64,000 bases of DNA, from assembly GCF_002119525.1 (NCBI RefSeq), contig NZ_CP017916.1:3100001-3164000 (forward strand), read 5' to 3'. Origin of the DNA: Vibrio syngnathi. Its GTDB lineage: Bacteria; Pseudomonadota; Gammaproteobacteria; Enterobacterales; Vibrionaceae. The translations under genes and the position numbers were made by a program. This document shows positions 28,708 to 38,557 of this stretch, piece after piece. A model generated the notes under the pieces. That model saw only the letters and a program-made list of their open reading frames with translations. It did not search any database and was not told the origin of the DNA. The first letter of the stretch is position 1. Each line of letters opens with the position of its first letter.

Positions 28708-29725
28708 GGATTCCTCCAAAACGACGGCGTACTACCGTCACTGTTTCTCTATTACTACTATAGAAAAGCGTTCGTATACGTACACGAGACTGCTCAACTA
28801 ATACCTCTGCATCTAGCTCAAAATAGGCGCTATCTACAGTTAAATATGCTTTCGCTTGCTTGCTGACTTCAGCACTCACACCAACAATAGCAGGCTCAGC
28901 CATAAACGCGTCCACCGAATCCCAGCCATCAAATGGGCGCTTGTCTATCAGCTGTTTGGCATCCGATTCACTTAGACCGGGTGCAAACATCGCTTCCAAT
29001 AAAGGGGCTTGTTTTTCCGAGAGTGTATTCACATTCAATCGGAAATCGTCAGTGGGCAAAGCGCAAATGAATGGATGTACCTTTTCCATTGCCTCACCAG
29101 AGACCTGATAAACGGCTCGCAGCTCCGATTCATCCGCCATTAAGCCATTCGCCGCCAAATAAGCTGGCTTCATCGCCTCATAAGTGCTGTCTTCGACACC
29201 CGTAGAAGAGGTGGCTCGAGTATCAGAGTCCAAAAACTCCCAACTTGAATTTGCGATAACCTCAGCCTGATAAGGCTCCACATCTTGGTTTTCCAGTAAG
29301 GTTTGCCAAACCTTCACTAAATAAGGGGTTTGGTTACTTGATGTCGTCGTAATCCCAGCGAGCGCATTAAGATTGAAACACGCCTGCGCATCAACGATAC
29401 GCCCTTTAACTTGGCCATAATCCAATGGGTATACCTGCTCTTCTAACGCCCATGGTTGGCTTAAGTTCACCGTATCACTATCTTTATAACTTTGCCTAAT
29501 GCCGTCTTGGACAAGCGCTTCTACACCAATGCTGTACCAGTAAGCCTGTTGGTAATTCAGTTGATTGCCAACGCGCTTGAATTGAGTAAACAGGCGCTCC
29601 GACATACTGCCAGCTATGGTGGCCATGATCGCCAGTAGCATCAGAATAATGATCAGCACGACACCACGCTGCTTACGCCCCACTGCAGACCTTGTCAGTG
29701 CAGGCTTGTTAGTTTGATGAATCAT
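28676..29725 (-). CDS. gspK: Type II secretion minor pseudopilin K
   Basis: Large minor pseudopilin of 349 residues thought to cap the pseudopilus with GspI and GspJ. The start chosen is ATG 29725 ([10 protein letters not shown]), with GAGGGG just upstream. The prepilin site [19 protein letters not shown] lacks the usual Glu at position 5, as is normal for GspK. The large soluble domain follows ([15 protein letters not shown]). The start overlaps the gspJ end by 17 bases. Confidence 0.94.
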   Translation of the reverse strand: MIHQTNKPALTRSAVGRKQRGVVLIIILMLLAIMATIAGSMSERLFTQFKRVGNQLNYQQAYWYSIGVEALVQDGIRQSYKDSDTVNLSQPWALEEQVYPLDYGQVKGRIVDAQACFNLNALAGITTTSSNQTPYLVKVWQTLLENQDVEPYQAEVIANSSWEFLDSDTRATSSTGVEDSTYEAMKPAYLAANGLMADESELRAVYQVSGEAMEKVHPFICALPTDDFRLNVNTLSEKQAPLLEAMFAPGLSESDAKQLIDKRPFDGWDSVDAFMAEPAIVGVSAEVSKQAKAYLTVDSAYFELDAEVLVEQSRVRIRTLFYSSNRETVTVVRRRFGGIRERVSDRSTE

Positions 29726-30422
29726 TATTCCCCTCATTACTGCCTGAAGAGTCACTATTTGAAGCATCATCGACCTGATCTAGGGCGCCTCCGGGGGTGA
29801 GATAAACACGTTCTATCTCGCCATAGTCTTTTAAGGTCAACTTGAGCCTCACCGCTTTAGGCAGTGATTTATCGGTTTGCCACTCTTTGCCCCAGCGGCT
29901 TCCGTCATAAAACTCGAACTCCAGGTTCTCAACATCATCAAGCAGAGGAGTAATCACACCTTGTTGACCTGCAGGTGTATCGGGGTAACGCCACCATACA
30001 CGCTCAAGCGTTTCTTCTTTAATGCGGTAGCCAACTTTAGTGACTTCTCCGCGAGGAAACTGCTGCTGTGGGTTGTGCCAACCAAGGCGAGTAAACATGA
30101 TGCCAACACTGTCGGAATCCAGTAAATACTCTTTCATTAGGATCAGCTTAGATGATGCTTCTTCACCATTGGTACGAAATTTTCGTACCGCCATCTGGCG
30201 AAAATCATTATCTAAAATGACTAAACTACGTTGCAGTTGATTTAAACGAGCACTGCGCTCAATAGAGAGTTCATTGCTTCGCTGCACCTGATTAACCACC
30301 TGATAAGCCGCCATGCTTAACGTGGAAAAGATGGCAATTGAGACCAAAACTTCGATTAAAGTAAAGCCTCTCCCTTTCGAAGATAGACCTTGTTTACGCG
30401 GCGTATGCTGATTTGCCGACAT
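29709..30422 (-). CDS. gspJ: Type II secretion minor pseudopilin J
   Basis: Minor pseudopilin of about 237 residues with prepilin motif [17 protein letters not shown] 19 residues from ATG 30422. The frame continues open upstream for 58 more codons through a seven-unit 18-bp repeat array, where each unit reads like (V/M)WSIKS. GTG codons in that array are alternative starts, and no strong Shine-Dalgarno marks the ATG, so the start is uncertain. The C terminus is Ser/Asn/Asp-rich ([13 protein letters not shown]). It forms the pseudopilus tip with GspI and GspK. Confidence 0.9.
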   Translation of the reverse strand: MSANQHTPRKQGLSSKGRGFTLIEVLVSIAIFSTLSMAAYQVVNQVQRSNELSIERSARLNQLQRSLVILDNDFRQMAVRKFRTNGEEASSKLILMKEYLLDSDSVGIMFTRLGWHNPQQQFPRGEVTKVGYRIKEETLERVWWRYPDTPAGQQGVITPLLDDVENLEFEFYDGSRWGKEWQTDKSLPKAVRLKLTLKDYGEIERVYLTPGGALDQVDDASNSDSSGSNEGNNDSSN

Positions 30423-30548
30423 GCTTTTACTTAGCGACTTGCTCTTAGCTAACGACACGATTCTACTTAACCACACGCTCTTAGTTGACCACACGCTTTT
30501 AATTGACCACACGCTTTTAATTGACCACACGCTTTTAATTGACCACAT
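30423..30548 (-). repeat. Seven tandem 18-bp repeats joining gspI to gspJ
   Basis: Read on the minus strand, consecutive 18-bp units follow GTGTGGTCAATTAAAAGC. Units 1-3 are almost identical (unit 1 begins ATG instead of GTG), and units 4-7 are progressively degenerate. The first unit contains the last codons and the TAA of gspI (30535-30537). The array ends exactly at the gspJ ATG (30422). Because 18 is a multiple of three, the gspJ frame stays open through all units whatever the copy number. Confidence 0.93.
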
Positions 30549-30930
30549 AACTGCGCACCGTGACCACTGGAGAAGCTTTCTTACTGGTTGCTGCACTCAC
30601 ATCAAACGCCTTTAATAAATTATCGCTAGTATCGATGGGAGTCACCTTCCAGAACCACTCTCTTCCCGCTAACTCTTGCGTGCCCTGCGCTTTTTTAAGC
30701 TTCTCAGGATGCAGCATGACTAAGGCCATCTGGTTATCAACAACCATCGCCGCGAAGGTTTTTTCTTCTAAATAACTGAGGGTATTAATGTGTTGGGTGA
30801 CAGCACGAATCACACTGATCGCCGCCGTAGCGAAGATAGCCAGCGCAACTAATACTTCAAGCAGAGTCATCCCTCGAGAACCAAGAGTCATACCACGAGA
30901 ACGATAAAGGGATCTGTTATTCCTCTTCAT
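30535..30930 (-). CDS. gspI: Type II secretion minor pseudopilin I
   Basis: Minor pseudopilin of 131 residues. The prepilin cleavage motif RGMTLLEVLVALAIF is present with Glu at position 5. Unusually, the leader carries a second partial copy, RGMTLGS, immediately before it, from a 21-bp DNA duplication (30861-30902). The ATG at 30930 overlaps the gspH end by 14 bases. Its final codons and stop lie within the first unit of the 18-bp repeat array. It interacts with GspJ and GspK at the pseudopilus tip. Confidence 0.93.
   Translation of the reverse strand: MKRNNRSLYRSRGMTLGSRGMTLLEVLVALAIFATAAISVIRAVTQHINTLSYLEEKTFAAMVVDNQMALVMLHPEKLKKAQGTQELAGREWFWKVTPIDTSDNLLKAFDVSAATSKKASPVVTVRSYVVN
30861..30902 (-). 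repeat. 21-bp tandem duplication in the gspI leader
   Basis: Two adjacent 21-bp copies, 30861-30881 and 30882-30902, differ at four positions by eye. They encode two successive GSRGMTL-like heptapeptides at the prepilin peptidase site. Confidence 0.8.
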
Positions 30931-31510
30931 CTTCTTCTCCCGGCTCTAGCAATCGAATCACACCATTGTCCAACACGCGAATACGCCAACCATCTTGTAT
31001 GGTGTCTCCGGTATTTGGATAAAACGATAGTACAAACGGCGTCATTTCAGCACTCGATAAGATGTATATCTGAGGTGGCTTGGGCTTCTTTTCCTCTTCC
31101 AGATCCGCAAACATATCTTCATCAAACAAGCTTCCGGGATTGAACAAACGATCATCGTCTTCCCATGCGCCACCACCTAAAGTCAGTGACAACGCGAGTT
31201 CTTCCGGTAATTCAGTTGAAGAGGGAATTTTTTCAAATTCGACTTCTTGCCAACCTTCTGACTTAAGAGCCATCAGAATATAAGTCGATTTCTTTTCATC
31301 GACACGAACGCCAAAATCCAAGCCACTCAGAATAGCCTCTTCATTGAGTAATTGAACTCGTTGATAAAAGCTTTGAGCGTATTTTTTGGCGACATCTTTG
31401 CTATTGGTAGGAATGGTCGCGATCACTGCGACCGCAGTTACTGACAGTAATACCAACACCAAAAGAATCTCAATCAAGGTGAAACCTGGCTGTCTTTGCT
31501 TAGTTTTCAC
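30917..31510 (-). CDS. gspH: Type II secretion pseudopilin H
   Basis: Minor pseudopilin of 197 residues. Prepilin motif PGFTLIEILLVLVLLSVTAVAV starts at residue 8. The soluble domain contains an acidic insertion (LFDEDMFADLEEEKKPKPP, about 130-150) and the protein ends in an acidic tail (LLEPGEEDEEE). It lies 117 bases downstream of gspG; that gap holds four 18-bp repeats. Confidence 0.93.
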   Translation of the reverse strand: MKTKQRQPGFTLIEILLVLVLLSVTAVAVIATIPTNSKDVAKKYAQSFYQRVQLLNEEAILSGLDFGVRVDEKKSTYILMALKSEGWQEVEFEKIPSSTELPEELALSLTLGGGAWEDDDRLFNPGSLFDEDMFADLEEEKKPKPPQIYILSSAEMTPFVLSFYPNTGDTIQDGWRIRVLDNGVIRLLEPGEEDEEE

Positions 31511-31546
31511 CTTGTAGACTCCATTTTTTGCGTACTACCATCAATA

Positions 31547-31618
31547 ACGTATCAAGCGACAATGACGTATCAAGCAACAATAACGAATCAAACAACAGGA
31601 ACGTATCAACCGACAACA
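31547..31618 (-). repeat. Four imperfect 18-bp tandem repeats between gspG and gspH
   Basis: On the plus strand, units of 18 bp read like ACGTATCAAGCAACAATA (31547-31564, 31565-31582, 31583-31600 and 31601-31618), with two to six differences each. They fill most of the gap from the gspG stop to the gspH start. The period equals that of the gspI/gspJ array but the sequence is unrelated. Confidence 0.8.
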
Positions 31619-31627
31619 AGCCGAAGC

Positions 31628-32071
31628 TTATTGGAAATCCTGCATGTTCCAGTTACCGATATCCGCAGCGATACCTTCACCGCCTTCTTGACCATCAGCG
31701 CCAAGAGTAAAGATATCAATCGTACCGTTGTCACCAGGGCTTAGGTATTGGTACTCATTGCCCCATGGGTCGTTAGGCAGACGCTTAATGTAGCCACCGT
31801 CACGGTAGTTACGAGGCTCTGGGCTGCTTGGTTTAGAAACCAATGCATCAAGACCTTGATCCGTTGTTGGGTAAACGCTGTTATCCAGTTTGTACATATC
31901 TAGCGCGTTCTCTAGCGCCACGATATCCGTGATGGCTTTTTGTTGGTCAGCCTTCTCTTTGTTACCCAAAAGGTTAGGTACAACAAAGCTCGCCAAGACG
32001 CCAAGGATAACCACAACAACCATCACTTCTAATAGGGTAAAGCCTGATTGTTTCTTCATTCTGTTTTTCAT
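31628..32071 (-). CDS. gspG: Type II secretion major pseudopilin G
   Basis: Major pseudopilin that polymerises into the pseudopilus piston. With ATG 32071 (GGAG six bases upstream) the protein is 147 residues, close to V. cholerae EpsG. Prepilin motif SGFTLLEVMVVVVILGVLAS at residues 9-28; the globular part has the calcium-site region LPNDPWGNEYQYLSPG and DIFTLGADGQEGGEG. An open frame 21 codons longer is not family-like. Confidence 0.96.
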   Translation of the reverse strand: MKNRMKKQSGFTLLEVMVVVVILGVLASFVVPNLLGNKEKADQQKAITDIVALENALDMYKLDNSVYPTTDQGLDALVSKPSSPEPRNYRDGGYIKRLPNDPWGNEYQYLSPGDNGTIDIFTLGADGQEGGEGIAADIGNWNMQDFQ

Positions 32072-32159
32072 TATTTTCTCCAAATTACAGATAGCGAGTT
32101 GAAGGTAATAATGCCCTTCTTCTCGATAATCCAAAAACTAACGCCTGATGAGCAGTACG

Positions 32160-33380
32160 TTATCCACTCATTAAATTGTTCATTTCAAGCATCGGCATCA
32201 GCGTCGCCATCACGATAAACAGCACCAAACCGGCCATCAACGCGATAAGCGCTGGGGTGAAAATGCCTAACGCGATATTAACCGTCGACTCAAAGCTTTG
32301 GTCTTGGTTGTCTGCCGCTCTTGTCAGCATCTGTTCCAACTGACCACTCTGCTCACCACTGGCGATCATATGCAGCATCATCGGTGGAAAGAGTTTGGTT
32401 TGATCCAGTGCTTTACGCAGGCTTGCGCCTTCTCTAACACTGTCTGAAGCCTGTAAGACTTGTTGTTTCACATGTTGATTCGACATCACATCAACCGCGA
32501 CCTTCATCCCTTCAAGGATTGGAATCGCACTCGAAGTACAGATTGAGAGTGTTCGTGCAAAACGAGAGGTATTGATCCCTTTCGCTATCTTGCCGATCAG
32601 CGGAATACTCAATAATTTGCGATCCCAGCTCATGCGAACGCCCGGCTTTTTCAGCGCTGTCTTCACAAGAACAATCACAACAATGGTCAACAACAGTAAT
32701 TGGATACCCCAATTCTGGATAAATTCACTCGAGGCTAATAAAAATTGCGTCGATTGAGGAAGCTCTTGGCCCATTTGGATAATAGGCTCGACGATCTTAG
32801 GCACCACGGTTGCCAGTAGGAAGGAGACTATCGTCACCGCAAACACCACCAGCACCACAGGGTAGATCATCGCTTGTAGCAGTTTAGAGCGCATCTTCTG
32901 ACGATTTTCAGCATAATCGGCTAAGCGTTCCAACACCGCATCTAAATGACCAGACTTCTCACCCGCCGCAACCATGGCTCTGAATAGCTCATCGAAGATA
33001 TGGGGATAATCAGACAAGCTATCCGCTAGCGAGTAACCTTCAGTCACCTTAGATCTCACCGCGAGTAGCATGGTGCGAATACGAGGTTTTTCAGACTGTT
33101 CGGCAACGGCTTTCAAACACTCTTCTAACGGCATACCAGATTGCACGAGCGTGGATATTTGACGAGTAATCAACGCCAAATCAGGCGTACTAATGCCGCG
33201 TTTAAAACTGGTCGATGGCTGAGCACCTTTCGCTGTTTTTGCCTTAGCTTCGGTCATTTCAACCGGCATCAAACCTTGTTCTTTTAAACGTTGGCGAGCC
33301 TGACGAGCATTATCCGCTTCAATCGAGCCCTTTTTACTCTTACCTTTGGCATCCAGCGCTTTGTATTCAAATGCCGCCAT
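32160..33380 (-). CDS. gspF: Type II secretion platform protein F
   Basis: Polytopic inner-membrane protein of 406 residues at the base of the pseudopilus, contacting GspE and GspL. There are two repeated T2SSF domains (about 70-195 and 275-400), each with a helical bundle and hydrophobic segments near 170-195, 220-240 and 375-400. The N terminus MAAFEYKALDAKGKSKKG is typical. The ATG lies one base after the gspE stop (TAG-T-ATG), so translation is coupled. Confidence 0.96.
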   Translation of the reverse strand: MAAFEYKALDAKGKSKKGSIEADNARQARQRLKEQGLMPVEMTEAKAKTAKGAQPSTSFKRGISTPDLALITRQISTLVQSGMPLEECLKAVAEQSEKPRIRTMLLAVRSKVTEGYSLADSLSDYPHIFDELFRAMVAAGEKSGHLDAVLERLADYAENRQKMRSKLLQAMIYPVVLVVFAVTIVSFLLATVVPKIVEPIIQMGQELPQSTQFLLASSEFIQNWGIQLLLLTIVVIVLVKTALKKPGVRMSWDRKLLSIPLIGKIAKGINTSRFARTLSICTSSAIPILEGMKVAVDVMSNQHVKQQVLQASDSVREGASLRKALDQTKLFPPMMLHMIASGEQSGQLEQMLTRAADNQDQSFESTVNIALGIFTPALIALMAGLVLFIVMATLMPMLEMNNLMSG

Positions 33381-33381
33381 A

Positions 33382-34884
33382 CTAGACTTCCTTAGTCACG
33401 CGCATCACTTCTTCTAGGGAAGTTACCCCTTTCAGAACTTTACTCAAGCCATCATCTCGAATACTTGGGGTTGTGCCACGAATCGCTTTTTCAATTGCCT
33501 GTTCGCCAGCTTCACTGTGAATCAGCTCTTGTACCGAATCGTCAATCATTAGTAGCTCATGAATACCGGTACGACCTCGATAACCTTTATGGCCACACTC
33601 TTCACAACCTTTTGCATGGTAAAGTGTGAGGCTCTCTTTCTTCTTCATACCAAACAGCTTTTTCTGTTCTTTGTCAGCTTCGTAAGGTTCTTTACAGTCG
33701 TTACACAGAGTACGAACCAAGCGCTGAGCCAAAACACCCAGCAGAGAAGAAGAGATCAAGAAGGGTTCAATGCCCATATCACGCAGACGCGTGATCGCCC
33801 CGATTGCCGTATTGGTATGGAGAGTCGACATAACCAAGTGACCTGTCAAAGAGGCTTGTACAGCGATCTCAGCGGTTTCTAAATCACGGATCTCACCAAT
33901 CATTACCACATCGGGATCTTGACGAAGAATGGCACGTAAACCACGCGCAAAGGTCATATCAACCTTAGGGTTCACTTGCGTTTGACCAATGCCATCGATA
34001 TCGAATTCGATTGGGTCTTCAACGGTTAAGATATTTCGCTCATTGCTGTTGAGTTCTTGCAGGCCAGCGTACAAGGTCGTTGATTTACCCGAACCTGTTG
34101 GGCCGGTCACCAAGATAATACCGTGTGGGCGCTGAATCAGCTTACGGAAGTTTTCATGGTTTTCTGCTGTCATACCTAAACTGTGCAAGTCTAGGCGAGT
34201 GGCGTTTTTGTCCAACAGACGCATTACCACACGTTCCCCATGCGAAGATGGCATGGTTGAAACACGCACATCAACCGCTCGGCCACCGATACGTAGAGAA
34301 ATACGACCGTCTTGTGGCACGCGTTTTTCCGCAATATCTAGCTTAGCCATAACCTTGACACGCGAAACCAACAGCGGAGCCAGTTTACGGCTTGGCGCTA
34401 GAACATCACGCAGTACACCATCAACTCGGAAACGGATACAGAGTGACTTTTCAAAGGTTTCGATGTGTATATCCGAAGCACCTTCTTTAATCGCCTCACC
34501 CAACATCGCATTAATTAACTTGATGATGGGTGCGTCGTCTTCTGATTCAAGCAAGTCTTCGTCTTGTGGCAACTCTTCCGCTAACGAGAAAAAGTCGTCA
34601 TTGTCGGCACCAATATCTTCCATTAGCTGACGCGCTTCCGACGAGTCACGCTGGTACGCATCCGTCAGTTTTTTATCAAATTCATCGGCACTGATCGCTT
34701 GTGGCGTGAAACCATTTTTCACCACACGGCTGACTTCAATGATCGCCGCCGATTTCAGAGGTTCGACGTAATAAAGTACCGGCGGACGCTCTGGGTGCTG
34801 ATATTCCAACACCATCTTGTAGCGATTCGCAAAGCTAAACGGCAAGCGCTGATAAGTACGTGCCGCCCCTACCAATTCAGCCAT
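33382..34884 (-). CDS. gspE: Type II secretion ATPase E
   Basis: Cytoplasmic hexameric ATPase of 500 residues that powers pseudopilus extension. N-terminal GspL-binding domain (about 1-100); Walker [16 protein letters not shown], Asp box [14 protein letters not shown], Walker [16 protein letters not shown], His box [12 protein letters not shown], and a four-cysteine zinc domain (CNDC, CEEC) typical of GspE. The start ATG shares its A with the gspD stop (TAATG). Confidence 0.97.
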   Translation of the reverse strand: MAELVGAARTYQRLPFSFANRYKMVLEYQHPERPPVLYYVEPLKSAAIIEVSRVVKNGFTPQAISADEFDKKLTDAYQRDSSEARQLMEDIGADNDDFFSLAEELPQDEDLLESEDDAPIIKLINAMLGEAIKEGASDIHIETFEKSLCIRFRVDGVLRDVLAPSRKLAPLLVSRVKVMAKLDIAEKRVPQDGRISLRIGGRAVDVRVSTMPSSHGERVVMRLLDKNATRLDLHSLGMTAENHENFRKLIQRPHGIILVTGPTGSGKSTTLYAGLQELNSNERNILTVEDPIEFDIDGIGQTQVNPKVDMTFARGLRAILRQDPDVVMIGEIRDLETAEIAVQASLTGHLVMSTLHTNTAIGAITRLRDMGIEPFLISSSLLGVLAQRLVRTLCNDCKEPYEADKEQKKLFGMKKKESLTLYHAKGCEECGHKGYRGRTGIHELLMIDDSVQELIHSEAGEQAIEKAIRGTTPSIRDDGLSKVLKGVTSLEEVMRVTKEV

Positions 34885-36908
34885 TATTCTGTTTCCATTT
34901 GATCGATGAAGGCTTGGATTTCAGCAGGGTGATTCATACTGTCGCCAAACTTAGGGAGTACTGGAATATTGTCGTTATCCATCAGTTTCAAGCCTTGCTC
35001 TGCCTTGTAAAGCTGCTCAGCACGAATAAAGTTGTATTTGCGCTGTGTAATACCATCTGCAGTCATGCCATCACGAATAATGGTTGGCTTGATGAATACC
35101 ATTAGGTTCTTTTTCTCAACCTGAGTGCTGGTTGATTTGAACAGGTGCCCAAGCACTGGTATATCACCCAAGAACGGCACCTTAGATTCACTCTCTAGTG
35201 CGCGCTCGTCAATCAAGCCACCCAACACCAGCATTTGACCGTCTTGAACAATCACTGACGTGTTCAGTTGACGCTTAGCAAAACGTACATCAACCGCACC
35301 ATTGGCGCCTAATACGTTCGATACTTCTTGTTCTATTTTCAGCTGAACCGAGTCACCTTCATTAATTTGCGGCACGACTTTCAGCTTGATACCCACTTCT
35401 TTACGCTCAACCGTTTGGAATGGGTTATCGTTGCTTGACCCTGCTGTAGAACCGGTTAGAACAGGCACCTCTTCACCTACGATAAACGACGCTTCGCCGT
35501 TATCCATTACCGTAATACTTGGAGAAGACAGAATGTTTGAGTTTGAGTCTGTTGCTACCGCACTGATCAAGGCAGTCCAGTCACCCATAACCACACTCAT
35601 TGCAGCACCATTAACGCCAGACAGTGCAGAAGCTAAGGTTGAATAGTCACCCTTTTCTGTCTCTTTCACTGTATAGGGTTTCGATCCATCACTTGGAGTT
35701 ACAACTCGATCAACCGTTTTATCTTTTGCTTCTTCTAGACCCACCATCACACCGCCAATCGATGCACCAGTATTGCTATACTGAATCATGGCACCCGTTT
35801 CTAGGTTGCCCCACTGCACACCCAAGTTAACGCCGTCGCCTTCTGCCATTTCAACAATTAAGGCTTCAATCAACACTTGAGCACGACGGATATCAAGTTG
35901 AGCGATCACGTCTTGCAAAGCGTTCATGATGTCCGGCTGTGCAGTAATCACTAACGAGTTGGTATCACCGTGCGCTGAAATCATCACTTGGTTACGCTGC
36001 GATGAACTACCGTTCGTTGATGATTGCTTCTCTGATTGTAGATTGTCCGACACACCTTTCAGTACATCGACTAAGTCTTCCGCTTTTGCGTATTTAAGGT
36101 AGATAACTTGGTTGTTACCTTTCGTCGCCATCTCTACATCGAGCTGTTCAATCAACTTTCTTAAACGACTACGTACTTTAGGGTCGCCTGAAATAAGAAT
36201 TGCATTGGTACGCTCATCGGCAACTAATTTAGGCTGTAGGAATGCTGGTGTGTTTTTAGCATCGGTGGTTTTACTCAGAGCATCAACAATACGAACCATT
36301 TCTGCCGCAGAAGCATTTTTCAGTTCAACAACTTCAATCTCTTTATCACCCGCTTGGTCGACACGCTTGATGATTTCAGCTAAACGGTTTACAACCGCCG
36401 CTCGGCCGGTAATCAAGATGATGTTAGCAGGGTCGTAATGCACCACGTTGCCCGCGCCCGCGTTGTCATTCAGTTGGCGAAGTAGAGGGGATAGCTCACG
36501 AACCGAAACATTACGAACCGTCACAACACGTGTTACCACGCTGTCGCCTGTAATCGAATCACGGTCGCCAACAACTGGGATTGCCGAGGTTTTAGAATCT
36601 TTCGCTTTGATGATCTTAAGAACACCCGAGTCCATTTCAACGACTGCGTAGCCGTACACTTCTAATACGTTTAAGAAGAAGCTGTAATATTGCTCTTCAT
36701 TGAGTACGTCGTAGCTGCGTACATCGATTTTTCCGCGCACCGAAGGGTCGACGATGATCGTCTTCTCTAGATTACGACCAACAATATTAATAAATTCTTG
36801 AATATCAGTGCCTTTAAAGCTGGCACTAAAATCACTCGCGATGGCGGCGGGTGTGCAGATTAAGCTTCCTGCCAATAACCATGCACTTTTCTTAAACCAA
36901 TGCTTCAC
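34884..36908 (-). CDS. gspD: Type II secretion secretin D
   Basis: Outer-membrane secretin channel of 674 residues. Signal peptide cleaved near residue 24 (CTPAAIAS), N0 domain ([25 protein letters not shown]), N1-N3 domains to about 300, including a Ser-rich loop ([16 protein letters not shown]), then the secretin core with VPVLTG (near 485) and [14 protein letters not shown] (near 590), and a C-terminal S domain. It is the second gene of the operon, coupled to gspE. Confidence 0.97.
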   Translation of the reverse strand: MKHWFKKSAWLLAGSLICTPAAIASDFSASFKGTDIQEFINIVGRNLEKTIIVDPSVRGKIDVRSYDVLNEEQYYSFFLNVLEVYGYAVVEMDSGVLKIIKAKDSKTSAIPVVGDRDSITGDSVVTRVVTVRNVSVRELSPLLRQLNDNAGAGNVVHYDPANIILITGRAAVVNRLAEIIKRVDQAGDKEIEVVELKNASAAEMVRIVDALSKTTDAKNTPAFLQPKLVADERTNAILISGDPKVRSRLRKLIEQLDVEMATKGNNQVIYLKYAKAEDLVDVLKGVSDNLQSEKQSSTNGSSSQRNQVMISAHGDTNSLVITAQPDIMNALQDVIAQLDIRRAQVLIEALIVEMAEGDGVNLGVQWGNLETGAMIQYSNTGASIGGVMVGLEEAKDKTVDRVVTPSDGSKPYTVKETEKGDYSTLASALSGVNGAAMSVVMGDWTALISAVATDSNSNILSSPSITVMDNGEASFIVGEEVPVLTGSTAGSSNDNPFQTVERKEVGIKLKVVPQINEGDSVQLKIEQEVSNVLGANGAVDVRFAKRQLNTSVIVQDGQMLVLGGLIDERALESESKVPFLGDIPVLGHLFKSTSTQVEKKNLMVFIKPTIIRDGMTADGITQRKYNFIRAEQLYKAEQGLKLMDNDNIPVLPKFGDSMNHPAEIQAFIDQMETE

Positions 36909-36949
36909 GTACTTCTCCTACACTTTCGTCCTTCGTTAGACGCAAAGTT

Positions 36950-37873
36950 TTAAAATTCAATAAACACTTCATGTTGTTGACCATCTCTCTCGACGACGAG
37001 ATTTAGCTCTGTCAGCTCTGAGATAGAACGGAATATGTTGCCCATAGCGGCGGGATCTGTCAGGTCTTGCCCATTTAACTGAGTCGCGATATCTCCGTTT
37101 TGGAGCCCTACTGAGTTAAAAAGTTCTGAATCTTTGCCTGGACTCACTCGATAACCAATCACTTTATCGTCGCGCTTGACCTGGGACAGTCGAACATATT
37201 GGAAGATTTGTTGCGGATCTTTCATTATCTTCGCTTTAATTTCATCTAGCTTCTGTTCTGCTGAAACAGGGTTATTACCACGAACCGAAGAAGAAGCGCG
37301 AGGTGGCGCAGGGGCTGAGACAGCTAAACGCTTGTACTCAATACCTTCAAGCATCAAGGTTTCGTCTCGACCTGAGTTATCAATGATCACGCGATCGACT
37401 AATACGGCTTTAAGCTTAGCTCTAGTGCCTTCTATCTCTTCATTTATTCCGTAGGTCGCCTGCGTACCGCGATTAGCGATCACTGCTAAGCTTCGTTTTG
37501 GATTAGAGCTAGCGACTGCACCGACCAAAACTAAGTTCAATCGGGTCTTTGGTGCATCTTGGATAACTTGCTGCTCAACCACAACTGGCGTTGTTGGGTT
37601 ATAAGCACCAAAAAGGTTGCTCCGCTGCAAAGAAGAGATATCAAGGGTCGATTGAGGAGTAGAAGACGATGAAGCCGTTGCTTTCCAAGGCACAACGGTT
37701 TGCTCTGCAGGCTCAATAAACCATGCAAGCTGCCCTAAAATCCATGCGGAAGCTGCAATCAACACACAACACATCGCTAGGCTTAGTTTCTGCTGAAGTA
37801 CAAATCCATTTTCTAATAAGCGGCTCAACACAGGAGAATTTCCTGCGCGATTCTTGAGCTCTAAAAAGTTCAC
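36950..37873 (-). CDS. gspC: Type II secretion protein C
   Basis: Inner-membrane protein of 307 residues linking the platform to the secretin and helping select substrates. One membrane span (about 30-52), a Ser-rich linker, the homology-region domain (LNLVLVGAVASSNPKRSLAVIANRG, about 112-135) and a C-terminal PDZ domain (GYRVSPGKDSELFNSVGLQNGD). The start is GTG 37873 with AAGGA just upstream. It is the first gene of the operon; the divergent gap of 279 bases to hslR should hold its promoter. Confidence 0.95.
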   Translation of the reverse strand: MNFLELKNRAGNSPVLSRLLENGFVLQQKLSLAMCCVLIAASAWILGQLAWFIEPAEQTVVPWKATASSSSTPQSTLDISSLQRSNLFGAYNPTTPVVVEQQVIQDAPKTRLNLVLVGAVASSNPKRSLAVIANRGTQATYGINEEIEGTRAKLKAVLVDRVIIDNSGRDETLMLEGIEYKRLAVSAPAPPRASSSVRGNNPVSAEQKLDEIKAKIMKDPQQIFQYVRLSQVKRDDKVIGYRVSPGKDSELFNSVGLQNGDIATQLNGQDLTDPAAMGNIFRSISELTELNLVVERDGQQHEVFIEF

Positions 37874-38152
37874 TTTCCTTGCCCCTTTTCATGACGACAA
37901 ATGCTGCAAATCATTAAACTTTCAGCTTTTTTATTCATTCGTTCGATACCAAGCTTATTTAAGCATAAGATCCTGAACTATATCATAGCAAATCGATAAA
38001 GCGGCATTACATGGCTATTTTGTATTATGACTTGAAAAAAATGCCAACCGCCTCCACTTTAAGCTTCTACTTAATGTAATTAAAAGCATGTTGCGCACTG
38101 TTCATTACAGTTAAACCGCATTCATTTCTCACTGAATAAGGCACAGCCCTAT

Positions 38153-38539
38153 ATGAAAACTACTAATGAAGCTGTCAGACTCGATAAATGGTTGTGGGCA
38201 GCGCGTTTTTACAAAACCCGATCTATTGCTCGCAACATGGTCGATGGTGGCAAAGTCCACTATAATGGTCAGCGCAGCAAACCCAGCAAAATCGTAGAAC
38301 TTGGGGCAGTGATTACTCTGCGCCAAGGTAATGAAGAAAAGACGGTCACCATAGAGAAAATATCCGCACACCGTGGCGGGGCGCCGGTCGCTCAAACACT
38401 CTATGAAGAAACCACCGAAAGCTTGGCAAAAAGAGAAGAGTTTGCACAACAGCGCAAGCTTAATGCTCATAGCCCAGCACCAGAACGTCGCCCAGATAAA
38501 AAGCAACGTCGTGACATCATCAAGTTCAAGACTCAATAA
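38153..38539 (+). CDS. hslR: Heat shock protein 15 (S4-domain ribosome rescue factor)
   Basis: RNA-binding Hsp15 of 128 residues, which rescues 50S subunits carrying stalled peptidyl-tRNA after heat shock. The S4 domain covers about residues 9-70 (VRLDKWLWAARFYKTRS, VDGGKVHYNGQRSKPS). The C-terminal tail is highly basic (RRPDKKQRRDIIKFK). It is 18 bases upstream of hslO in the conserved hslRO pair and divergent from the gsp operon. Confidence 0.95.
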   Translation: MKTTNEAVRLDKWLWAARFYKTRSIARNMVDGGKVHYNGQRSKPSKIVELGAVITLRQGNEEKTVTIEKISAHRGGAPVAQTLYEETTESLAKREEFAQQRKLNAHSPAPERRPDKKQRRDIIKFKTQ

Positions 38540-38557
38540 GCTAGAAGGAATAGCCAA

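Noticed and set aside
30423..30596. Longer GspJ beginning upstream of the repeat array
   Set aside because: The 58-residue extension is mostly repeat translation (WSIKSV) and overlaps the gspI end. ATG 30422 gives a normal prepilin leader, although GTG starts inside the array are not excluded.
34199..34630. 143-residue plus-strand frame opposite gspE
   Set aside because: Antisense to conserved gspE; composition is a reflection of the gspE codons.
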